Below, one piece after another: positions 14,769-23,710 of a DNA stretch of 49,749 bases. This stretch comes from Bacillota bacterium. Its GTDB lineage: Bacteria; Bacillota; Sulfobacillia; Sulfobacillales; JAIMBI01. The translations under genes were made by a program, and so were the position numbers. The notes beneath the pieces are model-generated. The model made no database searches. It saw nothing but the letters and a program-made list of their open reading frames with translations, and was not told where the DNA came from. Numbering within the stretch: position 1 is the stretch's first letter; each line of letters begins with the position of its first letter. Location of the stretch: assembly GCA_021818685.1 (NCBI GenBank), contig JAKATP010000008.1:1-49749 (forward strand), in the 5' to 3' direction.

Positions 14769-16937
14769 GTGGTGGCGCAGGGCACGCGGCACGAAGTCTC
14801 CGGCATCATATTGGTGGCGGCGGCCATCGTGGCGTACCTGGCCCTCGGCGGCCAGTCCGAGGGGGCGCTCGGAAGCGTCGTAGCGCACGGGTTGAAAGCG
14901 GGTCTGGGACTCACCGCCTGGTGGATTCCCGGGTTTGTCGGCCTCGTGGGGGTCTTTGCGATCGTCGGCCGTCCGGCCTGGGCGACCCCGAGCCGCGTAT
15001 GGGCGGTACTCGGCCTCACGCTGGTGCTGGACGGTCTGACAGGACTCGGAGGGCGCAGACCCGGGGGATTTATTGGCTACGGCATCGCGCACAGCCTTCG
15101 GTTTCTTGTCGGTCCCGCTGGCGCCGTCGTGCTCCTGGCGGCGTTTTTTCTGGCGCTGCTCGTCCTGCTCACCGGGGGCAGTGTGGCGGAGGCCGGACGG
15201 GTGTCCGGGCGCGGCCTACTCTGGGCCGCCAACCGTACCGGGGCGGGGGGGCTACGGGCTATGCGCGGGCTGGCGGACTGGGTGTTTCCGGTGGCCGATC
15301 GGGAGCCGGAACCGGCCGGCCCGGATGCAGGCGCCGAAAGCACCGTGGCAGCCCGCTCAGATGAGGGATCCGGCCCGCCCTCGTCTATCCTGCCGGCCCC
15401 GATCGCTGCCGTCGATCCCGTGTCGAAGGCCGCGGACCCGCCCCCGCTGGTCCCACTCCGGCGCACCCGCGTGTCCGCCCCCGGCCTTTTGGGTCAGGTG
15501 GAAGGAACGGGGCCGGGGCCCGATCTCCCACCCCTCCGTCTCCTGGCGGCGGGGGAGCCGGCCTCACTCCGGGGTCGTGAACCGGAAGTGCGGGCCGACC
15601 TTCTGTTGGAAACGCTGCGACATTTCGGGATTGAGGCACGTCTGGCCGAGGTCACCCAGGGTCCCGCCGTCACCCGTTTCGAGGTGGTGCCGCCGCCGGG
15701 TGTGAAGGTGTCGCGCATCGTGAACCTGGCTGACGACATCGCCCTGTCGCTGGCGGCGTCCGGTGTCCGCATGGAGGCTCCCATTCCGGGTAAGAGTGCC
15801 ATTGGCATCGAGGTGCCCAATCAGGCTGTCTCCGTGGTGCGCCTGCGGGATGTTCTGGAGGCGCCCGCCTTCCAAATGGCTCGGTCCCCGTTGTCGGTAG
15901 CCCTCGGCAAGGACATCGCCGGCAAGCCGGTCGTGGCCCAGCTCGACCAGATGCCGCACCTGCTGGTAGCCGGGGCCACCGGCTCGGGCAAGAGCGTACT
16001 CATCAATGTTCTGATTGCGAGTCTCTTGTTTCGCGCCACGCCGGAGCAGGTACAGCTGCTCCTCATCGATCCGAAGGTGGTGGAACTGTCTGGCTTCAAC
16101 GGCATCCCCCACCTGGTCACCCCCGTCGTCACCGACCCTAAGAAGGCGAGTCAGGCGCTCCGTTGGGCCGTCCGGGAGATGGAGCGGCGCTATCAGATGT
16201 TCGCGGAACGCGGTGTGCGCGACATTGCCCGGTACAACAGCCAACGCCAGGAAGAGGACCCGCTCCTCCCCTACACCGTGGTGGTGATTGACGAGCTGGC
16301 CGACCTCATGATGGTGGCGCCGGTGGAGGTGGAAGAGTCCATCAACCGCCTGGCCCAGATGGCCAGGGCGGCCGGCATCCATCTGGTGGTGGCGACCCAA
16401 CGCCCTTCCGTCGACGTCATCACGGGCACGATTAAGGCCAATATCCCGAGCCGGATCGCGTTTGCGGTTTCAAGCCAGGTAGACTCCCGCACCATCCTCG
16501 ACGGGAGTGGGGCGGAGAAACTCCTCGGGCGGGGAGACATGCTGTACAGTCCGGTCGGAGCGGCCAAACCGCAGAGGGTCCAGGGCTGTTACGTGACCGA
16601 GACGGAGATGGAAGCCCTCGTGTCGTATCTGCGCGATCGGGCACCGGACGAGCTTCCGAGCCTGGAATTCCAGGGAGAAGAGGAGGCCGACGTCCCGACC
16701 GATACTGACAGCCTGTTTCAGGATGCCCTGCGGGTAGTGGTGGAGAGCCGCCAGGCCTCCGCCTCCATGTTGCAGCGGCGGCTGCGTGTCGGGTATACGC
16801 GTGCGGCCCGCATCATTGATCAGATGGCCGAGCGAGGCTATGTGGGACCGCAGGACGGAGCCCGTCCCCGTGACGTCTATCTTTCCCTCGATCAATACCA
16901 CCGCTTGTTTGCGGACGGGGATACTGAAGCGCGCTAG
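14769..16937 (+). CDS. spoIIIE: DNA translocase of the FtsK/SpoIIIE family
   Basis: This protein of about 722 residues has four N-terminal membrane segments (from [16 protein letters not shown] to [18 protein letters not shown]). A proline-rich linker leads to a RecA-like motor with Walker [13 protein letters not shown] (~residue 402) and Walker [14 protein letters not shown]. The C-terminal winged-helix gamma domain ([26 protein letters not shown]) reads DNA polarity sequences. It pumps chromosomal DNA through the septum. The symbol rests on the position after tepA-ylzJ; an FtsK/SftA role is possible. The start is set at GTG 14769 (AAGGGGG upstream). The track ORF begins inside uppP. Confidence 0.93.
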   Translation: MVAQGTRHEVSGIILVAAAIVAYLALGGQSEGALGSVVAHGLKAGLGLTAWWIPGFVGLVGVFAIVGRPAWATPSRVWAVLGLTLVLDGLTGLGGRRPGGFIGYGIAHSLRFLVGPAGAVVLLAAFFLALLVLLTGGSVAEAGRVSGRGLLWAANRTGAGGLRAMRGLADWVFPVADREPEPAGPDAGAESTVAARSDEGSGPPSSILPAPIAAVDPVSKAADPPPLVPLRRTRVSAPGLLGQVEGTGPGPDLPPLRLLAAGEPASLRGREPEVRADLLLETLRHFGIEARLAEVTQGPAVTRFEVVPPPGVKVSRIVNLADDIALSLAASGVRMEAPIPGKSAIGIEVPNQAVSVVRLRDVLEAPAFQMARSPLSVALGKDIAGKPVVAQLDQMPHLLVAGATGSGKSVLINVLIASLLFRATPEQVQLLLIDPKVVELSGFNGIPHLVTPVVTDPKKASQALRWAVREMERRYQMFAERGVRDIARYNSQRQEEDPLLPYTVVVIDELADLMMVAPVEVEESINRLAQMARAAGIHLVVATQRPSVDVITGTIKANIPSRIAFAVSSQVDSRTILDGSGAEKLLGRGDMLYSPVGAAKPQRVQGCYVTETEMEALVSYLRDRAPDELPSLEFQGEEEADVPTDTDSLFQDALRVVVESRQASASMLQRRLRVGYTRAARIIDQMAERGYVGPQDGARPRDVYLSLDQYHRLFADGDTEAR

Positions 16938-16951
16938 CGACGTCCCCGTCT

Positions 16952-16983
16952 TCGTGCAAGTGCTGGCGCCTCCCGCATATCCT
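16952..16983 (+). promoter_or_regulatory. Candidate sigma-E promoter for yhbH
   Basis: CATATCCT (16976-16983) resembles the sigma-E -10 (CATACAnT), and GTGCAAG lies about 15 bp upstream in the -35 position. The gap precedes yhbH, whose Bacillus homologue is sigma-E controlled. The match is moderate only. Confidence 0.25.
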
Positions 16984-17071
16984 GTATCACTCTCTCTCCC
17001 TACGGCTTGGCAAGAGCCGACAACGGGGGACAAGAAGCGCGACAGGAACGCTCCTGCGAGGAGGTGCAGAC

Positions 17072-18217
17072 ATGGCGCCCACGCCGCTTGATTGGTCGCT
17101 GCAACGTAAAGGTCTGGTGGACCAGGCCCGTCACCTGGGCCGCATCAAGCAGGCGCTCAGAGAGCGCCTGCCCGACCTCATCACGGAGGAGACGCTCATC
17201 GCCTCGGATGGCCGCCGGGTTGTGCGCGTGCCGCTCAAGGCGTTGGAGGAGTACAAGTTTCGTTACCACCCTTACCAGGGCGAGCATGTCGGGCAGGGAG
17301 CCGGCGACACGGCACCGGGGGATGTGCTGGGCCGGGTGCCCCGGACGGGAGCGAGCAGCGGACGGGGCCGCGATGCGGGCGATGCTCCGGGCACCGATGT
17401 GTATGAAGTCGATATCGCCGTGGATGACGTGGCCGCCCTCCTGTTTGACGACCTGGGCCTGCCCTATCTGGAGCCGAAGACAGCTTTACGTGACCGGGAG
17501 CGGGCCGAAACGTTCCAGGACATCAGTAAAGTGGGGCTCTTGGGGAACCTCGACAAGCGGCGGACACTGCGAGCCAACCTCGCTCGGCAAGCCCGGGCGG
17601 GCATACCCACCGTGGGCCCTATTACCGAAGATGACCTCCGCTTCAAGACCTGGCGGTGGGAGGAGAAGCCATCGCACGACGCTGTGGTCGTCGCGATGCG
17701 TGATGTGTCGGGATCGATGGGCGACCAGAAAAAGTTTCTGGCCCGGTCCTTTTTCTTCTGGATGCTGAGGTTTTTGGAGACGCGCTACCAGCAGGTGGAG
17801 GTCGTGTACCTCGTCCACCATACCCAGGCCCGGGAAGTGGATGAGGAGGCGTTCTTCAAACTCGGCGAGAGCGGCGGCACCAAGGTGTCCTCGGTGTACG
17901 AACTCTGTCGGGATGTAATCGCCCAGCGCTATCCACCGGCCCACTGGAACATTTATCCGATTCATTTCTCGGACGGCGACAACTGGTCCGATGCCGACAA
18001 CCGCCGGGCGGTCGAGCTGCTAGAAGGGATCCTGCCGCAGGTCAATGTGTTCGGTTACGGGGAAATCCGGGAAGGGGGTTACACGTCGACGCTCATGGCG
18101 GCGTTCGGCAAGATCCGTCACCCTCGCTTTCTCACACTGACGATTCAGGGTCGCCGCGACGTGTACTCGGCCCTGAAGCACTTCTTCCACAAGACGCCGG
18201 AGGGAGGCGAGGGATGA
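17072..18217 (+). CDS. yhbH: YhbH/YeaH family sporulation protein (DUF444, VWA-like)
   Basis: This 381-residue protein has the DUF444 pattern. The N-terminal half is basic and interrupted by a Gly/Arg/Ser-rich linker (GASSGRGRDAGDAPG). A VWA-like domain follows with the MIDAS motif MRDVSGSMGDQKKFLA at about residue 211. VYLVHHTQAREVDEE, GGTKVSSVYELC and IHFSDGDNWSDAD follow. YhbH works with PrkA and SpoVR in stress adaptation and sporulation, through a mechanism that is not settled. ATG 17072 follows AGGAGGTG. CTCCT-gcg-AGGAG can form a small hairpin over part of that site. The stop overlaps the spoVR start. Confidence 0.93.
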   Translation: MAPTPLDWSLQRKGLVDQARHLGRIKQALRERLPDLITEETLIASDGRRVVRVPLKALEEYKFRYHPYQGEHVGQGAGDTAPGDVLGRVPRTGASSGRGRDAGDAPGTDVYEVDIAVDDVAALLFDDLGLPYLEPKTALRDRERAETFQDISKVGLLGNLDKRRTLRANLARQARAGIPTVGPITEDDLRFKTWRWEEKPSHDAVVVAMRDVSGSMGDQKKFLARSFFFWMLRFLETRYQQVEVVYLVHHTQAREVDEEAFFKLGESGGTKVSSVYELCRDVIAQRYPPAHWNIYPIHFSDGDNWSDADNRRAVELLEGILPQVNVFGYGEIREGGYTSTLMAAFGKIRHPRFLTLTIQGRRDVYSALKHFFHKTPEGGEG

Positions 18218-19533
18218 TGCGCGCCGTGCCTGACGCCCGCACCATCTGGGAGGCTGCGCGCTCGCTGGGACTTGATCCCCGCCCGGTCCAATTTGAGTCG
18301 GTGCCCGCCTCTGTGCTCTACGAGTTCGCCGCCTACGTGATTCCGGGCCGTATGAGCCACTGGAGCTACGGCAAGGCCTTTTGGTCTATGAAGACCCGTT
18401 ATGACTACGGACTGGCCAAACTGTACGAGATGGTCATCAACTCCAACCCGGCGCTGGCGTTTCTACTTGAAACCAACACCCCCCTGGAGGACGTTTTTGT
18501 CATGGCACACGTGATGGGCCATGTCGATTTCTTCACCCATAACCGCACCTTCGAGCACACCGCGGAGGACATGCCGGAACGAGTGGCCCGTCATGCGGAG
18601 CGCATCCGCCAGTATGAATTCAGCCACGGGCAGGAGACGGTGGAACGCCTGCTGGACGCGGTGCTCGCCATTCAGGAGCACGTGGACGCGAGTCTTCCCA
18701 AACCCCTGTCCGCCGGCCTGCCGCGACGTGCTCCTCAGCAAGCCCAGCCGGACTACTCCGATCTGAATCCGTCGGCGGAGGCGCCGCACACCCCTCGGGA
18801 CATCCACATAAAAGAAGGAACGGAAGACCTCTTGGCTTTCATTGCCGAGCACTCCACCGAACTGGAGGACTGGGAGCGCGACCTCGTGCAGATGGTGCGC
18901 GAGGAGATGCTTTATCTGTGGCCCCAGATCCGTACGAAAATCATGAACGAAGGTTGGGCCACGTTCTGGCACGCGCGATTGATGCGGATTTTGGATCTGG
19001 ACGACGAGGATATCACAAACTTCGCCCGCCTTCACAGCTCCGTCCTGCAGTCGCCGCGCGTTGGGATCAATCCCTATCTGGTCGGCTTTCGACTATGGGA
19101 GCGGATTGCCGAGGTGGAGGGCCTGGACGCTCTGTGGCTCATCCGGGAGGTGGAGGACGATGTCGCCTTCATCCGCAATCATCTTGACCGCGAGACCGTA
19201 GAGGCTCTTGACCTGTATACATTTTCCCTGCATCAGGACGAGGTGCTGGTGGACAGTACGGAGTTCCACAACGTGCGTCAGCGCCTCGTAGAGGAACTGA
19301 CCCATGGTGGTATCCCCGTCATCCATGTGGAGGATGGTGACTACAATCGCCGGGGAGAGCTTTACCTAAAGCATCGCCATGAAGGGCGCGATCTGGACGT
19401 TCCCTACGCCGAGCGGACCCTGCAGCACGTGCAGCGGCTCTGGGGGCGGCCCGTGCACCTCGAGACCCGGCAGGACGAACGCCGGGTGGTCCTGACCTAC
19501 GACGGACGGCAGAGCAGCAAGGTGGTCATCTAA
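18214..19533 (+). CDS. spoVR: SpoVR family protein
   Basis: This 439-residue protein contains the SpoVR signatures GRMSHWSYGKAFWSMKTRYDYGLAKLYEMVINSNP (read in parts), NTPLEDVFVMAHVMGHVDFF and MLYLWPQIRTKIMNEGWATFWHARLMR. NPYLVGFRLWERI and the C-terminal VDSTEFHNVRQRLVEEL and HRHEGRDLD are also typical. In Bacillus SpoVR is needed for proper spore cortex; the enzymology is unknown. The start ATG at 18214 overlaps the yhbH stop, so the two are coupled. Confidence 0.93.
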   Translation: MMRAVPDARTIWEAARSLGLDPRPVQFESVPASVLYEFAAYVIPGRMSHWSYGKAFWSMKTRYDYGLAKLYEMVINSNPALAFLLETNTPLEDVFVMAHVMGHVDFFTHNRTFEHTAEDMPERVARHAERIRQYEFSHGQETVERLLDAVLAIQEHVDASLPKPLSAGLPRRAPQQAQPDYSDLNPSAEAPHTPRDIHIKEGTEDLLAFIAEHSTELEDWERDLVQMVREEMLYLWPQIRTKIMNEGWATFWHARLMRILDLDDEDITNFARLHSSVLQSPRVGINPYLVGFRLWERIAEVEGLDALWLIREVEDDVAFIRNHLDRETVEALDLYTFSLHQDEVLVDSTEFHNVRQRLVEELTHGGIPVIHVEDGDYNRRGELYLKHRHEGRDLDVPYAERTLQHVQRLWGRPVHLETRQDERRVVLTYDGRQSSKVVI

Positions 19534-19549
19534 CGCCTGGCACCCGCAT

Positions 19550-19565
19550 GGCCGCGCCCGCGGCC
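19550..19565 (+). other. Intergenic hairpin between spoVR and prkA
   Basis: GGCCGC-gccc-GCGGCC is a perfect six-pair hairpin in the 69-bp gap. There is no T-run. It could tune the ratio of prkA to upstream genes or stabilise the mRNA end; its effect is unknown. Confidence 0.35.
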
Positions 19566-19602
19566 CATACCGGGGACTTTTACACCAAGGGAGGGTCATC
19601 CG

Positions 19603-21495
19603 TTGGATCTCAAACAACGTCTTACGCAGTTGCGCGAGGATGAGGCCCAGCTGCACTGGCGGGGCACGTTCTGGAATTATCTGGCGATGGTGCGCGAAAA
19701 CCCCCGGCTGGCTCGCCTGTCCCACGCACGGGTTTACGACATGATCGCGGACATGGGGAGGGTCGGGGAGGGTCCCGACGGGCGTTTGCGGTTCTTTGAG
19801 GAGGAACTGTTCGGTCTTGACCACACCCTGGAACAGTTGATGGATTACCTTCACTCGGCCGCCCGCCGACTCGAAGTGCGAAAGCGGATTCTCCTGTTGA
19901 TGGGGCCGGTGGGCGGGGGCAAGTCCACGATTGTCACCCTCCTCAAACGCGGTCTCGAGGCGTACACGCGAACGGCCGAAGGGGCGCTGTACGAGATCGA
20001 GGGCTGTCCCATGCACGAGGAGCCCCTGCACCTCATCCCGGATGCCCTGCGGCGTGACCTGGAGGCGGAGTACGGCATCTATGTGGAAGGTGAGCTCTGC
20101 CCCGTCTGCCAGCACCGAATCGAACATGAGTGGGAAGGTCGTATCGAGGAGGTGCCCGTCCGTCGTCTCGTGTTCTCGGAGAAGCACCGCGTGGGTATCG
20201 GCACCTTCGCTCCCAGTGACCCGAAGTCCCAGGATATCGCCGAGCTGACCGGGTCTATTGATCTGGCGACCATCGGCGCCTATGGGAGTGAGTCAGACCC
20301 GCGGGCCTATCGGTTTGACGGGGAGCTCAACATTGCCAATCGGGGTCTGATGGAATTTATCGAGCTCCTGAAGAGCGATGAGAAGTTCCTGTATGGTCTC
20401 CTGACCCTTTCGCAAGAGCAAAATATCAAAACGGGCCGATTCGCGCTGATTTACGCCGACGAAATGGTGCTGAGCCACACTAACGAAGCGGAGTACCGTC
20501 AATTTGTGGCCAATAAGCGCAACGAGGCCCTCAGAGACCGCATGATCTTGGTCCGGGTCCCGTACAACCTCCGGGTCAGCGACGAGGAGAAGATCCATGC
20601 GAAACTCATTCGCGAGTCGGGGTTAGCCGACGTCCACCTGGCCCCCCATACCCTGCGAGTGGCCAGCATGTTCGCCGTTCTCTCCCGCCTCAAGGATTCC
20701 AAAAAGCAGGGCCTCTCGCCGATGAAGAAACTGAAGCTCTATGACGGGCAGTCCGTGGAGGGCTATACCTCAAAGGATGTTCGTGAGCTCAGGGAGGAAC
20801 ATCCCGAGGAGGGGATGGACGGCGTTTCGCCGCGCTACATCATCAACCGCCTCGCGACGGCCCTCGTCCAGCCTGGTGTGAGGTGCATCAACCCCATCGA
20901 TGCACTCCGGACCTTAAAGGATGGCCTCGAGCAGCACACCGGCATATCGGCGGAGGAAAAGGAACGCCTACAGAACCTGATTTACGAAACGCGCAAGGAG
21001 TATGACGAGCTGGCCAAAGTGGAAGTGCAAAAGGCGTTCGTCTACTCGTTTGAGACGTCGGCCCGGGCGCTCCTGAACAACTACCTGGACAACATTGAGG
21101 CCTATATCAACAAGACCCGTCTCACGGACCCAATCACGGGCGAGGAGCTGGAACCGGACGAGAAGCTGATGCGGTCTATCGAGGAGCAGATCGGCATCAC
21201 CGAAAACGCGAAACGCGCGTTTCGCGAGGAGATCTTGATCCGCATTTCATCGCTGGCCCGCCGCGGTCTTCACTTCGACTACACTGCCCATGCGGGGCTG
21301 CGAGAGGCGATCGAGACCAAGCTGTTTACCGATCTGAAGAATGTGGTCAAGATCACGACGTCCACCAAAGCTCCCGACCAGGAGCAACTCCGCAAACTGA
21401 ACGAGGTGGCGGCCCGGCTGACAGAGCAACACGGGTATTGCTCCGACTGCGCCAACGCGATCCTCCAGTACGTAGGGACGCTTCTTGGTCGCTGA
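19603..21495 (+). CDS. prkA: PrkA family serine protein kinase / AAA+ protein
   Basis: This 630-residue protein has the PrkA layout. An N-terminal AAA part carries Walker A LLMGPVGGGKSTIVTLLKRG (~residue 100). HLIPDALRRDLEAEYGIYVEGELCPVCQHRIE contains a CxxC pair. IGTFAPSDPKSQDIAELTGSID and GLMEFIELLKSDEKFLYGLLTLSQE follow. The C-terminal PrkA domain includes RYIINRLATALVQP and the helical EEKERLQNLIYETRKEYDELA. PrkA is annotated as a serine kinase, and AAA-protease-like activity has also been proposed. TTG 19603 follows AGGGAGGG. The cluster order here is yhbH-spoVR-prkA, whereas prkA often comes first elsewhere. Confidence 0.95.
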   Translation: MDLKQRLTQLREDEAQLHWRGTFWNYLAMVRENPRLARLSHARVYDMIADMGRVGEGPDGRLRFFEEELFGLDHTLEQLMDYLHSAARRLEVRKRILLLMGPVGGGKSTIVTLLKRGLEAYTRTAEGALYEIEGCPMHEEPLHLIPDALRRDLEAEYGIYVEGELCPVCQHRIEHEWEGRIEEVPVRRLVFSEKHRVGIGTFAPSDPKSQDIAELTGSIDLATIGAYGSESDPRAYRFDGELNIANRGLMEFIELLKSDEKFLYGLLTLSQEQNIKTGRFALIYADEMVLSHTNEAEYRQFVANKRNEALRDRMILVRVPYNLRVSDEEKIHAKLIRESGLADVHLAPHTLRVASMFAVLSRLKDSKKQGLSPMKKLKLYDGQSVEGYTSKDVRELREEHPEEGMDGVSPRYIINRLATALVQPGVRCINPIDALRTLKDGLEQHTGISAEEKERLQNLIYETRKEYDELAKVEVQKAFVYSFETSARALLNNYLDNIEAYINKTRLTDPITGEELEPDEKLMRSIEEQIGITENAKRAFREEILIRISSLARRGLHFDYTAHAGLREAIETKLFTDLKNVVKITTSTKAPDQEQLRKLNEVAARLTEQHGYCSDCANAILQYVGTLLGR

Positions 21496-21538
21496 CGCCG
21501 CGGGGGGTGAGCGAGATCTCGACATAGAGGAGAAGCGC

Positions 21539-21573
21539 GGGCAGGCCGGGTCGTGATCGTACCCAGCCTGCCC
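21539..21573 (+). terminator. Strong hairpin after prkA
   Basis: GGGCAGGC (21539-21546) pairs with GCCTGCCC (21566-21573), continued inward by GGGT/ACCC after one mismatch, around a nine-base loop. It lies about 45 bp past the prkA stop and is followed by a second small stem (CCGGG-tctt-CCCGG). There is no T-run, so it may be a 3'-end stabiliser or a rho-independent terminator of unusual form. Confidence 0.5.
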
Positions 21574-21586
21574 ACTGATCGTACCC
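21554..21586 (+). repeat. Direct repeat TGATCGTACCC (two copies, 22-bp period)
   Basis: The 11-mer TGATCGTACCC occurs at 21554-21564 and again at 21576-21586. The first copy lies within the loop and stem of the hairpin after prkA. The spacing of two helical turns would suit a DNA-binding protein. No function is known. Confidence 0.4.
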
Positions 21587-21629
21587 GGGTCTTCCCGGAG
21601 AGCGCCGGCTGGCCACTCGGCGGAGCTTG

Positions 21630-21746
21630 TTCGCCTGAGGCGAAGGTCCTGGCTTTCCGGATGCGGCGCGGACAGCCAGGGTCCGCGGCCGATGCGTGCG
21701 GGGCGGGACGGAGGGGGAGGGCGGACGCGATGCGCTGGGCGCGTCC
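21630..21746 (+). other. Hairpin-rich non-coding stretch downstream of prkA
   Basis: Three further perfect stems follow each other: TTCGCC-tga-GGCGAA (21630-21644), CCTGGCT/AGCCAGG (21648-21654 with 21674-21680) and GGACGCG/CGCGTCC (21723-21729 with 21740-21746). No convincing protein frame covers the region. It could be a small structured RNA or a decayed sequence. I do not recognise tmRNA, RNase P, SRP or 6S RNA motifs. Confidence 0.3.
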
Positions 21747-21862
21747 CCCTTGACCAAGGCACCCAAGTCCGTCCAAGGCGCGGGGAACCCTGCCCTGGTG
21801 TCGATTGCCCGGCCGTCTCCTCCTTCCCGCACTTCCCGCGCACTGTGAGGAGGGGAGGACCC

Positions 21863-22000
21863 ATGATACGGTCTTCGGGTCAGCCCTGTCCTTCCGGTCG
21901 CCATTATCGGCCAGACGACCGACGGGTACGCAGATGCTCCGGTCACGGGGTTCTTCCGCGAACGGGCGGACGGCGCGGCGGCGTGCAACGGGATCACGTG
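21863..22000 (+). pseudogene. Small YjzC-like protein relic, frameshifted
   Basis: An ATG behind an excellent RBS (GAGGAGGGGAGG) opens MIRSSGQPCPSGRHYRPDD. This resembles the start of small Firmicutes proteins of the form 'SGxPCPxSGxYRP'. The expected continuation appears in another frame (APVTGFFRERADGAAACNG). The in-frame ORF continues only as low-quality arginine-rich sequence to 22099. A frameshift is therefore likely, and the family assignment is tentative. Confidence 0.3.
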
Positions 22001-22094
22001 CGGCGCCCACTACACGGGGCTACGCTCGCGCCCTATAGGCGCCGGGACACGACCCCCACTGTCCCTTGGGGACGGGTCATCCTTCCGGGCTCGG

Positions 22095-22100
22095 TATAAT
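22095..22100 (+). promoter_or_regulatory. -10 element before the tryptophan-rich gene
   Basis: A perfect TATAAT lies 27 bp before the ATG at 22128. No good -35 sequence is seen at 16-18 bp, so this is a single-element call. Confidence 0.4.
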
Positions 22101-22127
22101 GACGGCGAGGAACGTGAGGTGGTCCGG

Positions 22128-23369
22128 ATGTGGTGGAGCCGCCGCTTTGAGCGGGAGCCGGTCTTCTGGCCGGAACTGGTTCGTCCCGTGGCGTCGGCGC
22201 CGTGTCGCCTGACGGCATGGGGCGAGGCGGCCGCGGCGATCCCCGACTGGCTGTCCGCGTTCCCCGGAGACGTCGAGGCAGAGGTGGGCTGGCCTCGCGC
22301 TCCGGCCGATACGGCCTCCCTGGTGGCACTGCTGGGCCTGGGCGATCTCCGCGAACTGGATGTCCGGGCCGGAGTGGAGACGCGCATGCGATGGTGGGCG
22401 CCGGGCCGTCTTCAAATTCGGGCACCCCGGGAAGCCCGGTTCTGGCGGGGCCTTCAGGCACGTTTTCGCGATCCGGGCCGGGTGGAGGCGGAGGTCCGGT
22501 GGCTGCAGGGGCACCGACGCCATGAAGCCTGGTTGATGGGACGTACGGCGGGGCTGGAGATGATCGATGGGCGCGGTTATCGCGAATGGACACTCTGGGC
22601 CGATGTCCTGCCGGCCCCGGACCTGGCGCCCGAAATCCGGATGCTGGGTCCCAACCGCTTGACGGCGCGGATTTCGCACCTGCGGCCGAAATCTTTCGAT
22701 CTGCCGCGCGAACCGGCTCGAGTGCGCCGCTGGCTCTTGCATTGGGAGGGCTATGGTCCCCTGCATCGCGACCGCATACCGCGACTGCTTCCCTCCTGGC
22801 ACTATCGTGTCGCGTGCACTGTCTCGGCCTTCGGACACCCGATCCGGCTGGAAGAAGCCCATACGTTGGGGAAGGATCCCTCCGTACGTCTTGAACTGGA
22901 AGCGGGCGTGCGGGACGGCGTGTTTTCTCCCGGCGAGATGCGGGCCATGGTGCGGCGGGTCGGGGTCGGCCGGAGCTTTTGGCATCCGGAAGCGCTTCCC
23001 CGCGATCCGGTGGAGCTATTTGCACTCTGGCAGGCGCGCGCGGCGGCGCACGAGCTATCCACACGGCTCAGACGGCCCGAGCTCGTGAGCGGCGGCCCGC
23101 GGCCCGTGTGGTGGATCCGCTGGCCGGGTTCGGAGGACGGCCTGTGGTTCGCCGCGCATCCCCGCTGGCCAGAACAGGCCTTTTTGGTGCGCTATCCCGC
23201 GGTGGGACCATATGCGGCCCGCCTTGAGGTGCGGTGGGGATGGCACGGTCCCCGGCTTCTCTATGCGGCGGGCTCGCTTGGCGACGACCTCCGCGGACTT
23301 CGGGGTGCGGAGAGTGTCCTTTTGACGTGGTGGGAGGGGCTTAGCGCCGTGGCGCCCGAGCTCCTCTAG
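22128..23369 (+). CDS. Unknown tryptophan- and arginine-rich protein
   Basis: The 413-residue product belongs to no family I recognise. It has about 27 tryptophans (roughly 6-7 percent) and is rich in Arg, Gly and Pro. There is no signal peptide or membrane segment, so it is probably cytosolic. WW or WxxW patches recur (RMRWWAPGRL, VRRWLLHWEGYG, RPVWWIRWPG, LEVRWGWHGP, LTWWEGL), suggesting a repeated beta-rich fold. ATG 22128 follows GTGAGGTGG; the track start GTG 22119 is less well placed. It has its own TATAAT and stands alone, running into the convergent HTH gene with a 29-bp overlap. Codon use resembles its neighbours, arguing for a real resident gene. Confidence 0.7.
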   Translation: MWWSRRFEREPVFWPELVRPVASAPCRLTAWGEAAAAIPDWLSAFPGDVEAEVGWPRAPADTASLVALLGLGDLRELDVRAGVETRMRWWAPGRLQIRAPREARFWRGLQARFRDPGRVEAEVRWLQGHRRHEAWLMGRTAGLEMIDGRGYREWTLWADVLPAPDLAPEIRMLGPNRLTARISHLRPKSFDLPREPARVRRWLLHWEGYGPLHRDRIPRLLPSWHYRVACTVSAFGHPIRLEEAHTLGKDPSVRLELEAGVRDGVFSPGEMRAMVRRVGVGRSFWHPEALPRDPVELFALWQARAAAHELSTRLRRPELVSGGPRPVWWIRWPGSEDGLWFAAHPRWPEQAFLVRYPAVGPYAARLEVRWGWHGPRLLYAAGSLGDDLRGLRGAESVLLTWWEGLSAVAPELL

Positions 23370-23625
23370 CGGCACGTGGTCCCGCGGTCGCGCCGAGACC
23401 GAGGGGTCCTTTCTCGTAAAAGTAAAGGGAGTAGAGATAGGGGTCCACGACCGCACGGTAGGCTTTGATGATGCCAATCTGCTCGAGCCGCGCGATACGC
23501 TGTTCCACGTCGGCGGGCTCCAGTTCGAGATCCTCGGCCAGCACTTCCACCGGGATGCGGGCGTTGTCCACCAGTCGCTCCATAAGCTCCCGGTCCTTCG
23601 CATCGGTCTCGTACGCCTCAGCCAC
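23341..23625 (-). CDS. Lrp/AsnC-type winged-helix DNA-binding protein (short)
   Basis: The product has an Lrp/AsnC-style helix-turn-helix: RELMERLVDNARIPVEVLAEDLELEPADVEQRIARLEQIGIIKAYRAVVDP. It lacks the C-terminal RAM effector domain and ends in a basic tail (PRAARGARAPRR). GTG 23625 follows GAGGAGG at eight bases. The track start (23754) lies within the upstream LON-domain gene and is less likely. It follows that gene on the same strand by about 85 bp, so they may be co-transcribed. The regulated genes are unknown. Confidence 0.65.
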   Translation of the reverse strand: MAEAYETDAKDRELMERLVDNARIPVEVLAEDLELEPADVEQRIARLEQIGIIKAYRAVVDPYLYSLYFYEKGPLGLGATAGPRAARGARAPRR

Positions 23626-23710
23626 GCGCGGGTCCTCCTCTAAGTGCTGAATGTCCACCTGAGGCGCCGGACGGGACCCATAACGGAAGGCCCGGCGCCT
23701 TGTCGGAGCC

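Noticed and set aside
16003-17019. CGGCT/AGCCG stem as terminator of the translocase gene
   Set aside because: The small stem at 17003-17019 has alternative pairings and no T-run.
21247-21997. Three long minus-strand ORFs over the end of prkA and beyond
   Set aside because: They are antisense shadows crossing the hairpin-rich gap; composition is low-complexity Arg/Pro/Ser.
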